Shown in pieces: positions 40,011 through 52,900 of a stretch of DNA of 64,000 nucleotides. The translations under genes and the position numbers were made by a program. The number at the start of each line of letters is the position of its first letter. Position 1 is the first letter of the stretch. The stretch spans positions 26,960,933 through 27,024,932 of the forward strand of contig OZ024862.1 of the NCBI GenBank assembly GCA_964017155.1, read 5' to 3'. The notes below the pieces were generated by a model. That model saw only the letters and a list, made by a program, of their open reading frames with translations, made no database searches and had not been told where the DNA came from. The DNA is from Oasisia sp. SBJ-2009. Its lineage: Eukaryota > Annelida > Polychaeta > Sabellida > Siboglinidae.

Positions 40011-40945
40011 ATCAGTCATCCTATGACCTAAGTAAATTGAGAAACTAATTATAATATGCGTTTGATTTATCCTTGCAAGCAAGGGCTGTTTGTCATGCAA
40101 ACAACCCGGGGCAACTGTCCTCTGCCAAGTATGAAAGTTAGCCAAGTCTAACATATTTTTTAACTAGTTTATTGACTTCTCTAGTCTCGACTCCCTCACA
40201 TGTGAAAACAGCGCAAATACCCGCCTAAGTTTGAAGACGAATAAAAAATGTCTGAGAATTCCACTATAATGACCCGTCCAGCCAATCGCATGAGCAGTTA
40301 AACACTTTGCGTATTTGAATATTTGCTTCCACATCCACAACACTGCATGTAACATGAGCAGTGTGTGGCTGAAATCAGTTAAATAGATCTTTCTTGATAT
40401 TATTAACCAGCATTTCTAAAGCGTTATATATCCAGGACTGGTCAGTCTTCCCATACGTGCATACATACAGTATAACATGTACATGGAGTCATAATTGTTA
40501 TAATAATAACATGTATATCATGGTAAATATGATATGGCATTACAATTTCAAAAGACAAGTTATAATAATTAATTATAAGATACATGGCAGTTTCAAAAAT
40601 ATTTACTTAGTGAAATATTAAACACTACAACATTAGAATGATATATTACTAAATAAATAAAAATAATTTTATTAAATAAATATGGTGTATATCTATTGAC
40701 CTATAAATCATACTGGTGAATTTATACGTGTATATTAAAAAAATTATGTTGATGCTAAATCATTCGGAATAATTTACATCTTATTACATGGTGTTTTATT
40801 GACATGGAAATTACATTTGACATCTTTCTATTGTCATAAAAATCACCCTGGAGAATTTACATATTAGCAACATTTTTATTCTAGCAAAAATGTCACCTTA
40901 AATTGTTTGATTTATATTTTGTTTCAGTAGATATTTTGAATTATA

Positions 40946-42775
40946 GTCGCAATGCCCCACTGCCTGAATGCCCCACGACTGGAATGCCCCAAACCTAGTC
41001 GCAATGCCCCAATCGCGAAGTCGCAATGCTCCAACCGCGAAGTCGCAATGCCCCACTTTTGGTCGGAATGCCCCAGTGATTTTATTATTATCAAAACATG
41101 CTAAAACATAACATTTTATTATTGTCAAACTTATGTATATAATATAAGACAATAATAGACATTACATAAATAAATGTATAAAAAATATATTTCGTTGATT
41201 ATTTGAACATTATTGAAAGTATAACTGAATTTATGTTTTGTCTCCGTATATATTTCATATTTGTGCAATTTGTCAAACCTATCATGAAAATTAATATCGA
41301 TTACAACAAACAGTATTTATCAGTCACATAGCAAAGGTCTCCTGCTCATGCGTCATGATTACATGTTTATGCGTGACCTACGCATGTACAACTATCACCA
41401 AATAGTTTAACAGTACGCCTCAGAAAAACTCAGCTCAACATAATTATAGCAGAATATGACATATACATAATGATTATAAAATGAGTGCAGTGCAAAAGCA
41501 TGCTACATTTGCGTTTCTTCTTCTATTTGAAGTATCAACTCGACGAGACAATGAAGAAGTGGCTTGTCAGTTACCCTGTTAAGAGTTACCACAGATCAAA
41601 GATGGCTTCAACTTCAACAGTATCTGCAGAACCCGGTTCCCCAGCCCTTTCATGACGATTACATGAATCCAAAAATTAAAGTCGCTTGTTACTGAACAGA
41701 CTGTTGCAATATTATTTGTTTCAGTAATGAGTCATTAAAATTTATTAACTTACAGTATATGTATAAAAGATATGTAATGAGCAGTTTGGCAGTTGAAGGT
41801 TGTCGTTTTCATAGTTAGGTGAAATTAAAGTTATCTCAGAGCTTATATCGATCTTCACTTCACACATTTGTGCTGTCTTTGTTCACATGAAGAAAACGGC
41901 AAACAACACAATTTGCTTTAGAAGTATCTGCTCAACGGAACAATGACAGAGCAGTGAAGCAGTTAGCTCAGGGTGTCTCTTCACACATTTGCGCTGTATC
42001 AAGACAACAAACACACAAACAACATACTCGCGTTAGAAGTATATGCTCAACCAAACAGTGACTAAGACCGGATCAATTGTCTCAGTGCCTCTCTTCATAC
42101 ACATGTGCTGTCTTTGTACACATTAAGACGACAAACAATATAATTTGCCTTAGAAGTATCTGCTCAACAGAACAAATGTAACAAAAAAGATGTTAGTATT
42201 ATATAAAATATGTTTTATATATATATATTGCCGCACAAAACAAGTGCAACTGGAACGCATTCAATAATGTAACAAAAAAGATGTTAGTATTATATATAAT
42301 ATATTTTATATATATATTGCCGCACGAAACAATTTAAGTACAAGTGGAGCGCATTCAATAATGTAACAAAAAAGATGTTAGTATTATATAAAATATGTTA
42401 TATATATATATATATATATATATATGACTGCACGAAACAAGTGCAACTGGAACGCTTTCAATAATGTAACAAAAAAGATGTTAGTATTATATAAAATATG
42501 TTATATATATATTGCCGCACGAAACAAGTGCAAACGCATTCAGTAATCTAACAATCATTTTTAGTATTATATAAAATATATATATCTATTAAAAACCCGA
42601 CTACCAAGAAAGTGGGGCATTCCGTCCAAAAGTGGGGCATTGCGACCACGGTGTTCCAAAATGTGGGGGCATTGCGACTTCGCGGTTGGGGCATTGCGAC
42701 TTTGAGATTGGGGCATTGCGACTAGGCAGAAGGGGCGTTGCGACTGGGGCATTCAGGCAGTGGGGCATTCCGACC
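40946..42775. mobile_element. Unnamed element with inverted GCAATGCCCC arrays
   Basis: The left array (40946-41075) has about eight copies of GTCGCAATGCCCCA-like words; the right array (42611-42775) has the same words, inverted and in matching order (both read CCCCACTGCCTGAATGCCCC from the outside). The inside holds three ~115-bp tandem copies (about 41846-42175, each with GAAGTAT.TGCTCAAC) and about five ~95-bp copies (about 42175-42590, each starting AATGTAACAAAAAAGATG). No coding sequence. It looks like a non-autonomous DNA transposon, type unknown. Confidence 0.65.
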
Positions 42776-43419
42776 ACATTCCGATATTTTTGGTACGACT
42801 TACTGAGTTACTCCCAAGAGTTCTTTACCAAACAAGGCTGCAACAATCTAAAAATTTTGGTGTAACCTGTTTACTAACAGTCTATACATAGTAGTGCATA
42901 AATTTTCGTACAAGAATGTGTATTCTCATTATAATCAAGATTTAAATAATTATAGATTTATGCATGAGTTAAAATGTGAATTCATCGCCATATTTCATGA
43001 ACTTAAATTAAGGATCCCAAAATGTGATCAGAATAATAACCACTTTTGTCTTTTTAAAAGCAATGATATAGTCCTAAATCGATAAGTGGAAGTCACATCT
43101 ATCCATCAACATATTTCGCTAACTCATTATCATAGTTAGCTAAATGTGTTGCCCATTTTGCACGTCATCTCTTCAGTGAGCTGTTAGAATAGCAACATTT
43201 CTTGACCGACGCATGGCGTCGGTCGGTCTTGCCGCTGTCTCACGAGTTTACACTTTATTAGCTTTAACAACTCTGGTTCTATTGACATATACATATTTTA
43301 TTATTATTTCATGGGTGTCTTAATTCTTACCTATACAATATGTATATACAACATGATAAATGTGTTTAATATACCACATGAATAATGTACGCTGTTGTGA
43401 TTTTGCCTAAATACGAAAC

Positions 43420-43445
43420 GTTTCTTCCACTCCATCGTTCGCCAT
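43420..43445 (-). CDS. WDR33: Possible WDR33 leader exon (in phase)
   Basis: On the minus strand, ATG at 43445 in the context AAAATGGCG opens MANDGVEET and can splice from a GTTTCG donor (43419-43414) to the acceptor at 38253-38251. That joins AC to A and continues in frame through LHVALDAPV into Met38222, giving a 920-aa WDR33. It is preceded by CpG-rich sequence with CCGCCGCC. Human WDR33 also begins with a short MAT.. leader. The donor is weak, so this could instead be an unrelated or non-coding exon. Confidence 0.4.
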
Positions 43446-43959
43446 TTTGAGTTTTCGGTGGCGGCGGACTTTAACGAATAATGCCGATCTGTATTACATT
43501 TTAATATTTATCTTGCAATATGTAACTATTACATTTATTTATTTATTTACATACAAGTCAGGTATATATCCTTAAATAATAATTAATTGTTTCATTTTTG
43601 ACAAATAAATCCCGGTTCAGGACATTATCAATCGATAACCGACTGATTTTGTGTGAGGGGGCGGCTATGTTTTCAATGAAAGCTCAAGCTTGGAATTCTG
43701 TCTTCACTATATTAAATTATTGACATCCTCCTTTGAGAATATTTTGTATTTAGTTTCAATATATAAGATTAAAATAAAAATACATATCATTATTACTCGT
43801 TCTACATATAACAGCAAACGAAATTTTCAATTTATCGGTTACTCTCGTCTATATCCTGTCATCTCGACTGTAGTAAATGGAGGCTGTGTGTGGCGTATTT
43901 TTGGTTTGAGCTTTGTTTAAAACTGGTTTCTCATTTTTACGTTTTCTATAAAAGTTACA
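43446..43959. promoter_or_regulatory. Candidate bidirectional WDR33/SSU72 promoter
   Basis: The 514 bases between the SSU72 start codon and the possible WDR33 leader ATG. CpG-rich on the WDR33 side (CCGCCGCC at about 43460), AT-rich in the middle, with no clear TATA box on either side. SSU72 must start transcription in or near this interval. The WDR33 half depends on the leader exon being real. Confidence 0.4.
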
Positions 43960-46900
43960 ATGTCTGACAGGAAGCTCAAAATTGCTGTTATTTGTTCGAG
44001 TAATCAAAATCGAAGTATGGAAGCACATAACTTTCTCAGGTATATATGAATTGAAGGAATTCGGCATCACTTCTGACAGGGACACGCCACTGGCACTGCC
44101 CACTCACTCAGTGACTCGTCATATAAATATAGGACTTTCGATAAATATAATTTTGTATACACTTACGTCAGTGTTTGGGTTGTGCCGGCATTATCCGACA
44201 ATCATGATTTTTTGTCATATTAATGTATATTGGAGCTGAGGAATACAGTATTGACACAGATTGTGCATCAATAAAAAAGTGATTTCATAAAAAATCAGAA
44301 TTTTAAGAACACTTCAAGGAAGTGCTAGTTAATTTGTTATGCCAATGGTAGTGACAATGTATTTACATGATGATGACATTTTGTGTTGGTTTATGATCAC
44401 GAGTGGCTTCCCACCAAATTTTAAGTCAATTTAACCCATAGACTTGTGATCATAAGCCAACAAACAAAATGTCATCAAAATCGAAGACGGTCATATAAAT
44501 TTCACTCTGTTTTTGATTGATTTGACATGGAATGCCCCCAGTGCATTTGCAGGACTGGCAGTAAGACCACTTTCTAAATTACACAGAATATCTTAATCAA
44601 CATTAGAGTCATTCTGTGCCAGATCAATCACTTTCAGGCCATTTCTGCACCACCTGACTGATTATTATTAAATTTAGCACACATCTTGGCTCACTTGACA
44701 ATATAAAAACTACAAATAAAAAATCTTGGACATTTATAAAAAAATCAGATTATAGAAATTTCACCCGATTTGCATAACTTTTACATACACATCTGTAACT
44801 CTGTTTCTAATAAAGCTACATAAGAAAGTGACACATGACTGACATCCAATACCCAATATGTCCTTCATTTAAACAAATCTGCAACACCATATCATTGCTC
44901 AAGACTGAGTCAAGAGTCTGAAAATGTGATGCTCGGCAAATGATAAGTTTCACAGATACATTTAGTATAGCCAAGTCACCTATTTTTGGTCTGCTGATCA
45001 GTAACTCCCATGTTGGATTTCAGCAAAACCTTTTTTCAGATTGCATAAAAATCATGCTAAAGGGCTCTCTTAAATGAAAGAAGAGGTTAAGAAGATTGAC
45101 TGTTTCAAACGAGGGATTTTTTTATTATTTCAGTCAGATTATCTTTTTTCTGTGACATTTTGATTGCTGTCAGCAGTCTTCAACAACTTGATAGTTGTTA
45201 CATGCAGGCTTAGTCAGGCTCTGGTGTGGCCGTACAAAAACATCAAGAGGACATTGGTAAGACCAAAAGACAAGTTGGAACCACCAAGGAGCGTACACCA
45301 TTCCATGTAATAACTGGAATGGCACATACATAAGAAAAAACAAACACATGGAATTTGCATCAAGGAACACAGAGAAGACAGCTGCAAAAATACATAAAAG
45401 AAATAACAGAAAGGCATCAGAAAAAGAGCTACACAAATCGGACATCATGGACCATAATTTTATGACAGAACAAAATCACATAGTAGACTGTGAGAGGACC
45501 AAATGTATAGGCGTGAATCGGACTGGCTGGAAGACACAAGGCATAGAAGAAGCTACCTGGACCAAATAGGATAACATGAATAGAAGAAGGCCGGTGCCGA
45601 CTGTCACATCTAACATTATCTGACAATCTCCTGAAGCGTCCCCCTGGAGTGCAACCAGGGGGGCACACACCAGAGGGCTAAGTCTGCATGAATGACTGCT
45701 ATGTCACCATTTAGTGGTAGCCATCTAGACTGCTGAAAGTAGTCGAAGCGTCACAAGAAAAAAGGTAAAATTACTTAAGTTAAAATACAGAGCTTACTAA
45801 ATGTGGTACGTACATGCTGTAATGTATCGTTTAACATGTTTACATTCTTTACAAGGTGTCTTCAGTTTTTTAGTGAATATCCTGTAGAATGACTAGTTGG
45901 TGAGGAGATTATTAACAAAACATTTGTCTTTTTTTAAATGTTGATGGTGTCGGATCATGTGAGTGAAGGAAGATCAGTTGGAATAACAATTGTTATATAC
46001 CGTAACCTTCAGTATACAATTTAGATAGCCAAATTGAGGCCAACATGCTATGTTGTCACAAATTCACAACCTTTTATCATTTAGCGTAGTATTACTACAT
46101 GCAATTGACAAGAAAACATAAATCATTTCAAAATCTAAATGTCACTAAAGTCATGTATGTGGCTAGTTGGCATCATATAATTCTTTTAGATAAATATGTC
46201 TTTAGAAGGCGCTTAAACTGTGTCAGAGATGGAGCACCACGTAGCATCAGTGGCAGTTTATTCCAAATAATAGGTCCAGTTACACCAAATGCTCGTATGC
46301 CAATGCATTTTGATACTGGTGTAACTGCTAGCTGAAGTTTGTCATGAAACTGCCAAAGACTGAGGTTGTAAGTTCATGGATGTAGCAGATGTGCTAGGTA
46401 TCCTTAGGTTTTTTTATTGTACACAAGACATTTGTATTTGATTGAGTGTTTCTAAGGACACATCAGGATCTCCCAAAAAGTTACGTGTCCACATTTTGCC
46501 TGTGTCTGCGAGGGCAGGCTGTCGAGACAACACTTGTGTAGTTGAGACTGCCTCACTGACCCCAACTCTGGAGGCTAGGTGGACTGCCAGGAACCATGGC
46601 TAATTGAAAATTGACAGTTCCTGTGTATTTGGAGACTGCCACACACTGAAGGCCTGGTGGCCTGCCTGGAAAACATAGCTAGTTGGTATTCAGGCAGGCC
46701 AGTTTTTAATTAAGGCGTATCTTAAAAACTTGACTTTCGTAAATTCAAGTTGAGTTTATTCTGATACTTATTTAATTACCTTTAAAATGGTGTGGCTATA
46801 GTGTATTGTCACTTGGGGTTTCTAGTTGAAAGGTGACAATTTATAAGATTAATATTGTGAACAACTATAGAATTAAATACCATGTATTTTATTGATCATC

Positions 46901-49900
46901 CTGATCACAGGGTTGGCTGAGTGGGGTGGAAGCAAATAACCCCATCTTGACTAAAACCACTAGTTACTGGTCCTGTTGCTGCATTCACACAATTTCGCCG
47001 TGTTTTTTGTAATCTAATGAATAACCAGAGAAAATGCCAAATAGGTGATTATAATGAAGAGACTAGGCAGTGACTATAATTCACCAAAATACATTTCATT
47101 CAAAATTACTAACTAACTATAATCAACTTACTATAATATCACTCTCTATAGTCTAAAAGACTTCAGGAACTCTTGACCCATTTTTTATCTACCCGGTGTT
47201 GTAGCGATGCAATGAACACTCACTTTTGACAGTGTCCCTAATAAGAATCTTACAGAGAAATATGTTGGAATGTTTTTTTAGTACAGTGGGCTCAGTAGTG
47301 TTTGTAAGGTGTTCTTTTTTGGACATATCTAAACATGATAGCTTCAAAAAGTCAATTTTTTTTTCTGTAACCAGCCTTTACTGCAACTGATAAACGATCC
47401 ACCTACTTCACGGTTGATTGTGCATGACTCAGCTCCGTAAAGTTGTGCCTTGCTAACAGTGTTGACAACAGTAACTAACCCATTAGTAAGGCAGCAGGAC
47501 ATAGCACAAACCTTCATTTATCTGCATTCAGCTGTTCCTTTTAAAACTGCGTTGTTTCATAAAATAAATATTTAGGACCAGACAACGTAACAACCAAATG
47601 TTACACATAAGTTGCCATCTATTTTATGATCGAACCTTTTGCTAGGTGACAGATCTGATGTTGGAAAAATAAAATTATGGGTGTGTTTTAATTGTGGTAA
47701 TTACTATTAACACTGTTTTCTCCAACCTTAATAACATTCACCTCATAAAATGGTTCTTTCAACACGTTAGACATCATATCTCAAGTAACAACACTTTTTT
47801 ATCGCACATATGTTAAGTGGAATATTATTTCCGTTGCAGCAAAAAAGGTTTCCAAGTGCGGTCATTTGGTTCTGGGACCCATGTGAAATTACCGGGACCC
47901 TCGCCACAGCAACCAAACATCTACGACTTTAATACAACATATGATGAAATGTACAGAGACTTGGTAGCAAAGGATAAACAACTGTATCCTCTGTCCTGCC
48001 TCCCATCCCCCAAGAATCACAAAATGGCAAGAATGCGAAGAGGAAAATGGGTAAAGATAGGTGTGGCATACAAAAGCATTTGATGTGTTTTTGTTGCTGG
48101 CTCCGCTGGACGTTCCAAGGTATACGGCATGCTTGAATAGAAGATGGCATTCCTCGTTAAGTGACGGGCCATAGTCACATATGTGCCAGTCTCATCGTAT
48201 GAATTTGGGGGTTCATTTTTGATATAATCCAATAAATTTGAGGTGAGTGATTATAGTTGACAGCTGACCGAGCAGTGGTGTTGATTGAATATCCATTTAA
48301 TGTTCAGTTAGGAATTAGTCAGACTAAGTAACTGAGTGCAACTTTACTGACCTGAATAAAATAAATTGTGTCATTATTTTTATAAAATAAGCCTAAATAT
48401 GGAGTAGTTTCAGTACACAATAATTGGTGTTATTGATTATGTCTGGCTGTGTGGTTGATATGGCTTATGCATTTGTATCTTCTTATTGCTGTCAGTGTTT
48501 CAAGTAAAATGTAAATATTTCCAATACTGTGTATTTGCTTTACATGTGAATGCAAGTATGTGTGTGATTATGTGTGTACATCAGTATGATTGGGAAATAT
48601 TCCTGCGTATTTTACTGCCATTTCTGCCAGAGTTCATCCATGCTTTTCCTCCTCCAGCCCTGGCATGTTTCACCCAAGTCTTATGGGATGTCCAGCCTCG
48701 TGCTCTACGACTGACTGCATCATCCAGTGGTGGTCCAGTAGTCACAAACACACTGCGTTGATCCAGTCAAACAAACGGTGGTGGCTTCTATCATTGACAC
48801 ATGCAACACAGCTACTCTACGGCTTGTGCATAAAAGGCCTCTGGCTATTTCACCAACAATTTGTTTTTACTAACAAATTAACAGCGAATTTATGAGTCGG
48901 TTTATTCCAACAATTCATCATCAAATAACAGGGAATTAAATGAAAATATGTTAGCCCTTATAATGCTAGATGGTTTTGTTATCAATATGCCTACCAGGTA
49001 CTCTTTTTTATTAATATTACAATATTACAAAAAATATTTTTACAGCATAACAAAAACATTGAGTTTTGTCAAAAAATATTTTGGTGCATATGTAGCTTAC
49101 AGATAACATTTCAGAAGTCAATTGTGTGCAAATGTTCCAGTTACGTCTCTTACACATATTTAATTGTGTTTATTTGTTTTAGCATAGAGTGCGTTTCGTT
49201 GGCCATGCACTACATTTACTAGAATGGGTACACAAGCACATCTGAACTTTAGAAGGATAATTTGAAACATCTCACAATGTGGCAATGGTCAGCCGGTGTG
49301 CTTTATACACACGTACAATACTGAAACGGTCTTCCTGCAAAATATTCTTCCACAATATCATATTTTTGGTACAAATAGCAGTCTAGTATATTTACAAACA
49401 ATATGCATAATAAAATATTACCTAAAAACTAAATTAATTTGAGAGAGACTAACCAGGATTACATAACATTGTGTGAGAAACTAACCAGGATTGCATAGAC
49501 CGAGTAGAACACTATAAGTAGCTATTGTTGGACCAAATGTTGGTACTGGACTAGCTTTGGAGCACTGTAAGTCGATCTCCACTGAGATCCACTCGTTTCT
49601 TTCCATTTGCGTCTTGAACTTAATAGTCTGAATTTATTGTGGTTATATTGGCCTAATTCAACTTGGCAGCCTTTTTCAGAGCATTATCACCAAACCAACT
49701 GTTCTATGTTGAGTCACTGTAAATATGTCTGCTACCTGGCACCCCGTCAAAACCTCATATGTAAAGACATTTACTAAATTTTGAATAATTTTTTAGTAGA
49801 CATGCATATACATAAGGTTTCAGTCATTCTACCAGTAGCGCCCCTTTATACTGGTTAGATTTAAATCTACTATGTGCAATGTCGTAGCTGGCGACTGCAG

Positions 49901-52900
49901 AAATTTGGGAACAAGCTTAACAATTTTATATTAGTAATAATTACTGTTTTGTTGGTTGACCGGTGGGAATGTATTCGTGTTTACTAATTGCAACTGAACA
50001 TCACTGGTGTGTCGTCTACATCAGAACATGACAGAACAGTCCTTACGTGGGCGATAACTAGGTTGACATTGGCGTCACGGAAGGAACTAGGAGAGGTCTA
50101 TAAGATAGCTTTCAAATAAGAAGACGGTGAAAGAGAAGAGGATTACTGCATTGGTGTGTAATGGCTGTAAAGCATTACCTACACAAAGACAAGGAAACAA
50201 CAGAGCCATAGAGAAAGAGAGAGGAACTTTTAGAAAACGGAGAACATATTCGAGGAGCGTGACGAGTCGTCCTAGAGATGGCACACGGATGCTGATGGGA
50301 TCTGTGGTGTTCTACAAGAAACACGGAAGAAGAAGATGGCTGAACACTACAGTCACGTATAGTTGATGATTGCAGGTAGGCAACGTGATATTTCCTTTTT
50401 GTCACGTATTGATTGTCCACAAAAGCCTAAATATGTGAACAGTTCTACAATTTACCTTATGCACTTTGAATTTTTATTGTTATCATCATCATGCTGTCGG
50501 TCGCAATGCGACAAAGACTGCTTCCATCATTTGACTGTTGCTCTCCGTTTATCTCTCTGCTGTGAGAGTGATGTCCAGGAGTCGGTCTCTGTGTCTCTCA
50601 GCTTCAGGTTTCTCTTGATGATATCCTTGAACCGGAGATGAGGGCGCCCTCTCTTTCTGTGACCAGAAGACAGTTGAGGGTAGACAACCTGATTTGGTAG
50701 CCTGTCTGGTGACATCTTCATGAGGTGTCCAGTCCACTGCAGTCTTTCTGATCAGAAGATCTTCCATAGATGGGAGCCCTGTCCGTTTGAGTATGTCCTT
50801 GTTTGTCATTTTGTCCATCCAGGTTATCCTCATGATCGAACGCAGATGTCACATCATGAAGGCATGCATTCTTTTTCACCTGTCGTCTATACACAGTCCA
50901 GGCCTCGGCTCCATATAGGAGGGTGGAAAGCATGATTGCACGGTATATCTTGCCTTTAACCCGCATGGACACATGGTGGTTGTTCCCGAGTCTCTGGCGT
51001 AGTCAGCCAAAAGATGTACTAGCCTTGGCCATCCTCCTGCATTTCATCATCAGTGCATCCATTACTTGACATAGCGCTTCCGAGGTAGGTTAATTCCAGA
51101 ACAGAGTTCAGCTTGTTTCCATCAACCATGATATCCTCCTCTCGGATTCTTGTAGAGTTGGGTTGGTACAACACCTCAGTCTTCGTGATGAACTTCAGGC
51201 CGGACTTTGATGCATTGGAGAAAGCATCCACTATTTTCTGCATCTCTTCAGCAGAGTGAGCAAGCAGTGCACTGTCATCTGCAAATAGCAGCTCTCTCAT
51301 CAGTATCCGAGTAGTCTTGGTTTTCACTCTGAAGTGTGCGACATTGAATAGGTCAGCGCTCTGTGTGGACTGTATGTAGACGCCATCCCCCATGTCTTAG
51401 AAAGCCTCGTCGAGCATTGCTGATAGGAAGATGGAGAAGAGCGTGGGGGCCAGTACACAACCTTGTTTGACCCCATTTGTAACAAAGAACGATTCCGAGA
51501 CTTCCCCTCCAACACTAACATTCGCCATCATTCCGGTATGTAGACCCTCGATCATAGTTGTGAACTTCTCTGGGCATCCATACTTCCTCAGTAGCTGCCA
51601 TAGCCCGGTCCTCCCAACTGTATCGAACGCCTTACTGAAGTCGACAAATACCATGTACGTGCTCAATGCACTTTTCTTGTAGCTGTCAGAGACAAAATAT
51701 ATCCACGGTGCTCCGGTTACCTCTGAAGCCACATTGTGCCCGGAACTACCTCTGGTGTTATAGTCTGTTGAGGAGGATCCTGGCGAAGATCTTGCCTGCT
51801 ATGGAAAGAAGAGATTCCTCTATAGTTCCAACAGTCTGTTCAATCACCTCTCTTGTATAAGATTACAATGCTGGCATCCTTCCATGCTTGTGGTACAGAA
51901 CCCACCTCCCAGTCATTGGTGATTAGTTGGTGCAGTCTGCTGAACAGATTGTCTCCTCCGTGCTTCCATACTTCAGCAGAAATTCCATCTCCCCAGATGC
52001 TTTGTCATCTTTCAGGGTGGCGATTGCTCTAGCCATCTCAGCCATGGTTGGAATCTCATCGAGGCTTGTCTTGGTAATGCACTGCAGAATGTTGTCCAGA
52101 GCTTCGTGATTTATGTCGCCAGTGATGTTGAGTAGCTTCTGGAAGTGGTCACTCCATCTTGCTACAACTCTTGCTGTCAGAGAAGGTCTCCATTCCATCT
52201 ATTGATTTCAGGTGAACAGGTCCCTTCTTTTTGGGTCCCCACACTTCCTTCAGTCCATTGTAGAAGCCCTTCATGTCGTTTCTGTCAGCAGCTGCATTGC
52301 CTTTCTTTCCCACCAGTCTAACTTCAGTGCATGGGTGCGTTTTTGTAGCAGTCTGCAGGCATCTTTGTATGCTGCAGTGGTGGATCTAGTGCTCCAGGTT
52401 TGTAACACTCTGGTGGGCTTGATCTCTTCTGCTCATAAGATTTTGTAGCTTCTGGTCGTTGGTGTCGAACCAGTCATGGTGTTTTCTGTCTGGCTTGCAA
52501 GATGTGTTTTAGCTGTGTTGTATGCGACCTGCTGCAGAGCTGTCCATTTCTCGTCTGGTGTTGAATTTTCCTATTGGGCGAGAGCACTGTCCATCTCCTG
52601 CTCAAAACTCTCCCTATGGCTGATGGTATTTGGTTTTGCTGTGTTGAGCGTGGTCGGCTTATTTGTCCTTTGCCTGTTGTACTTTTTGCGGTATTCTGAA
52701 AGCCATGTTTGACCTCAGCATCTGGTGATCAGTCCCGGGTACTGTGGACGTCCATCTTATCCCGACACCTCGTGTTGATGAAGTCGATCATATGCCAGTG
52801 TCTAGAACGAGGATGCATCCAATTGGTCTTACGTTCACCCTTCTGCTTGAACATGGTGTTCGTCACTATCAGTTCGATCTCAGGGCACAGAGCCAGTAGA

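Noticed and set aside
38577..40154. 525-codon open frame on the minus strand and 185- and 219-codon frames on the plus strand
   Set aside because: All are produced by the 21-bp minisatellite, which has no stops in these frames. The peptide is a simple seven-residue repeat with no domain, and the region is intronic.
50127..50420. Overlapping 79- and 81-codon frames next to the LINE
   Set aside because: Basic, low-information peptides without a recognised domain or splice support.
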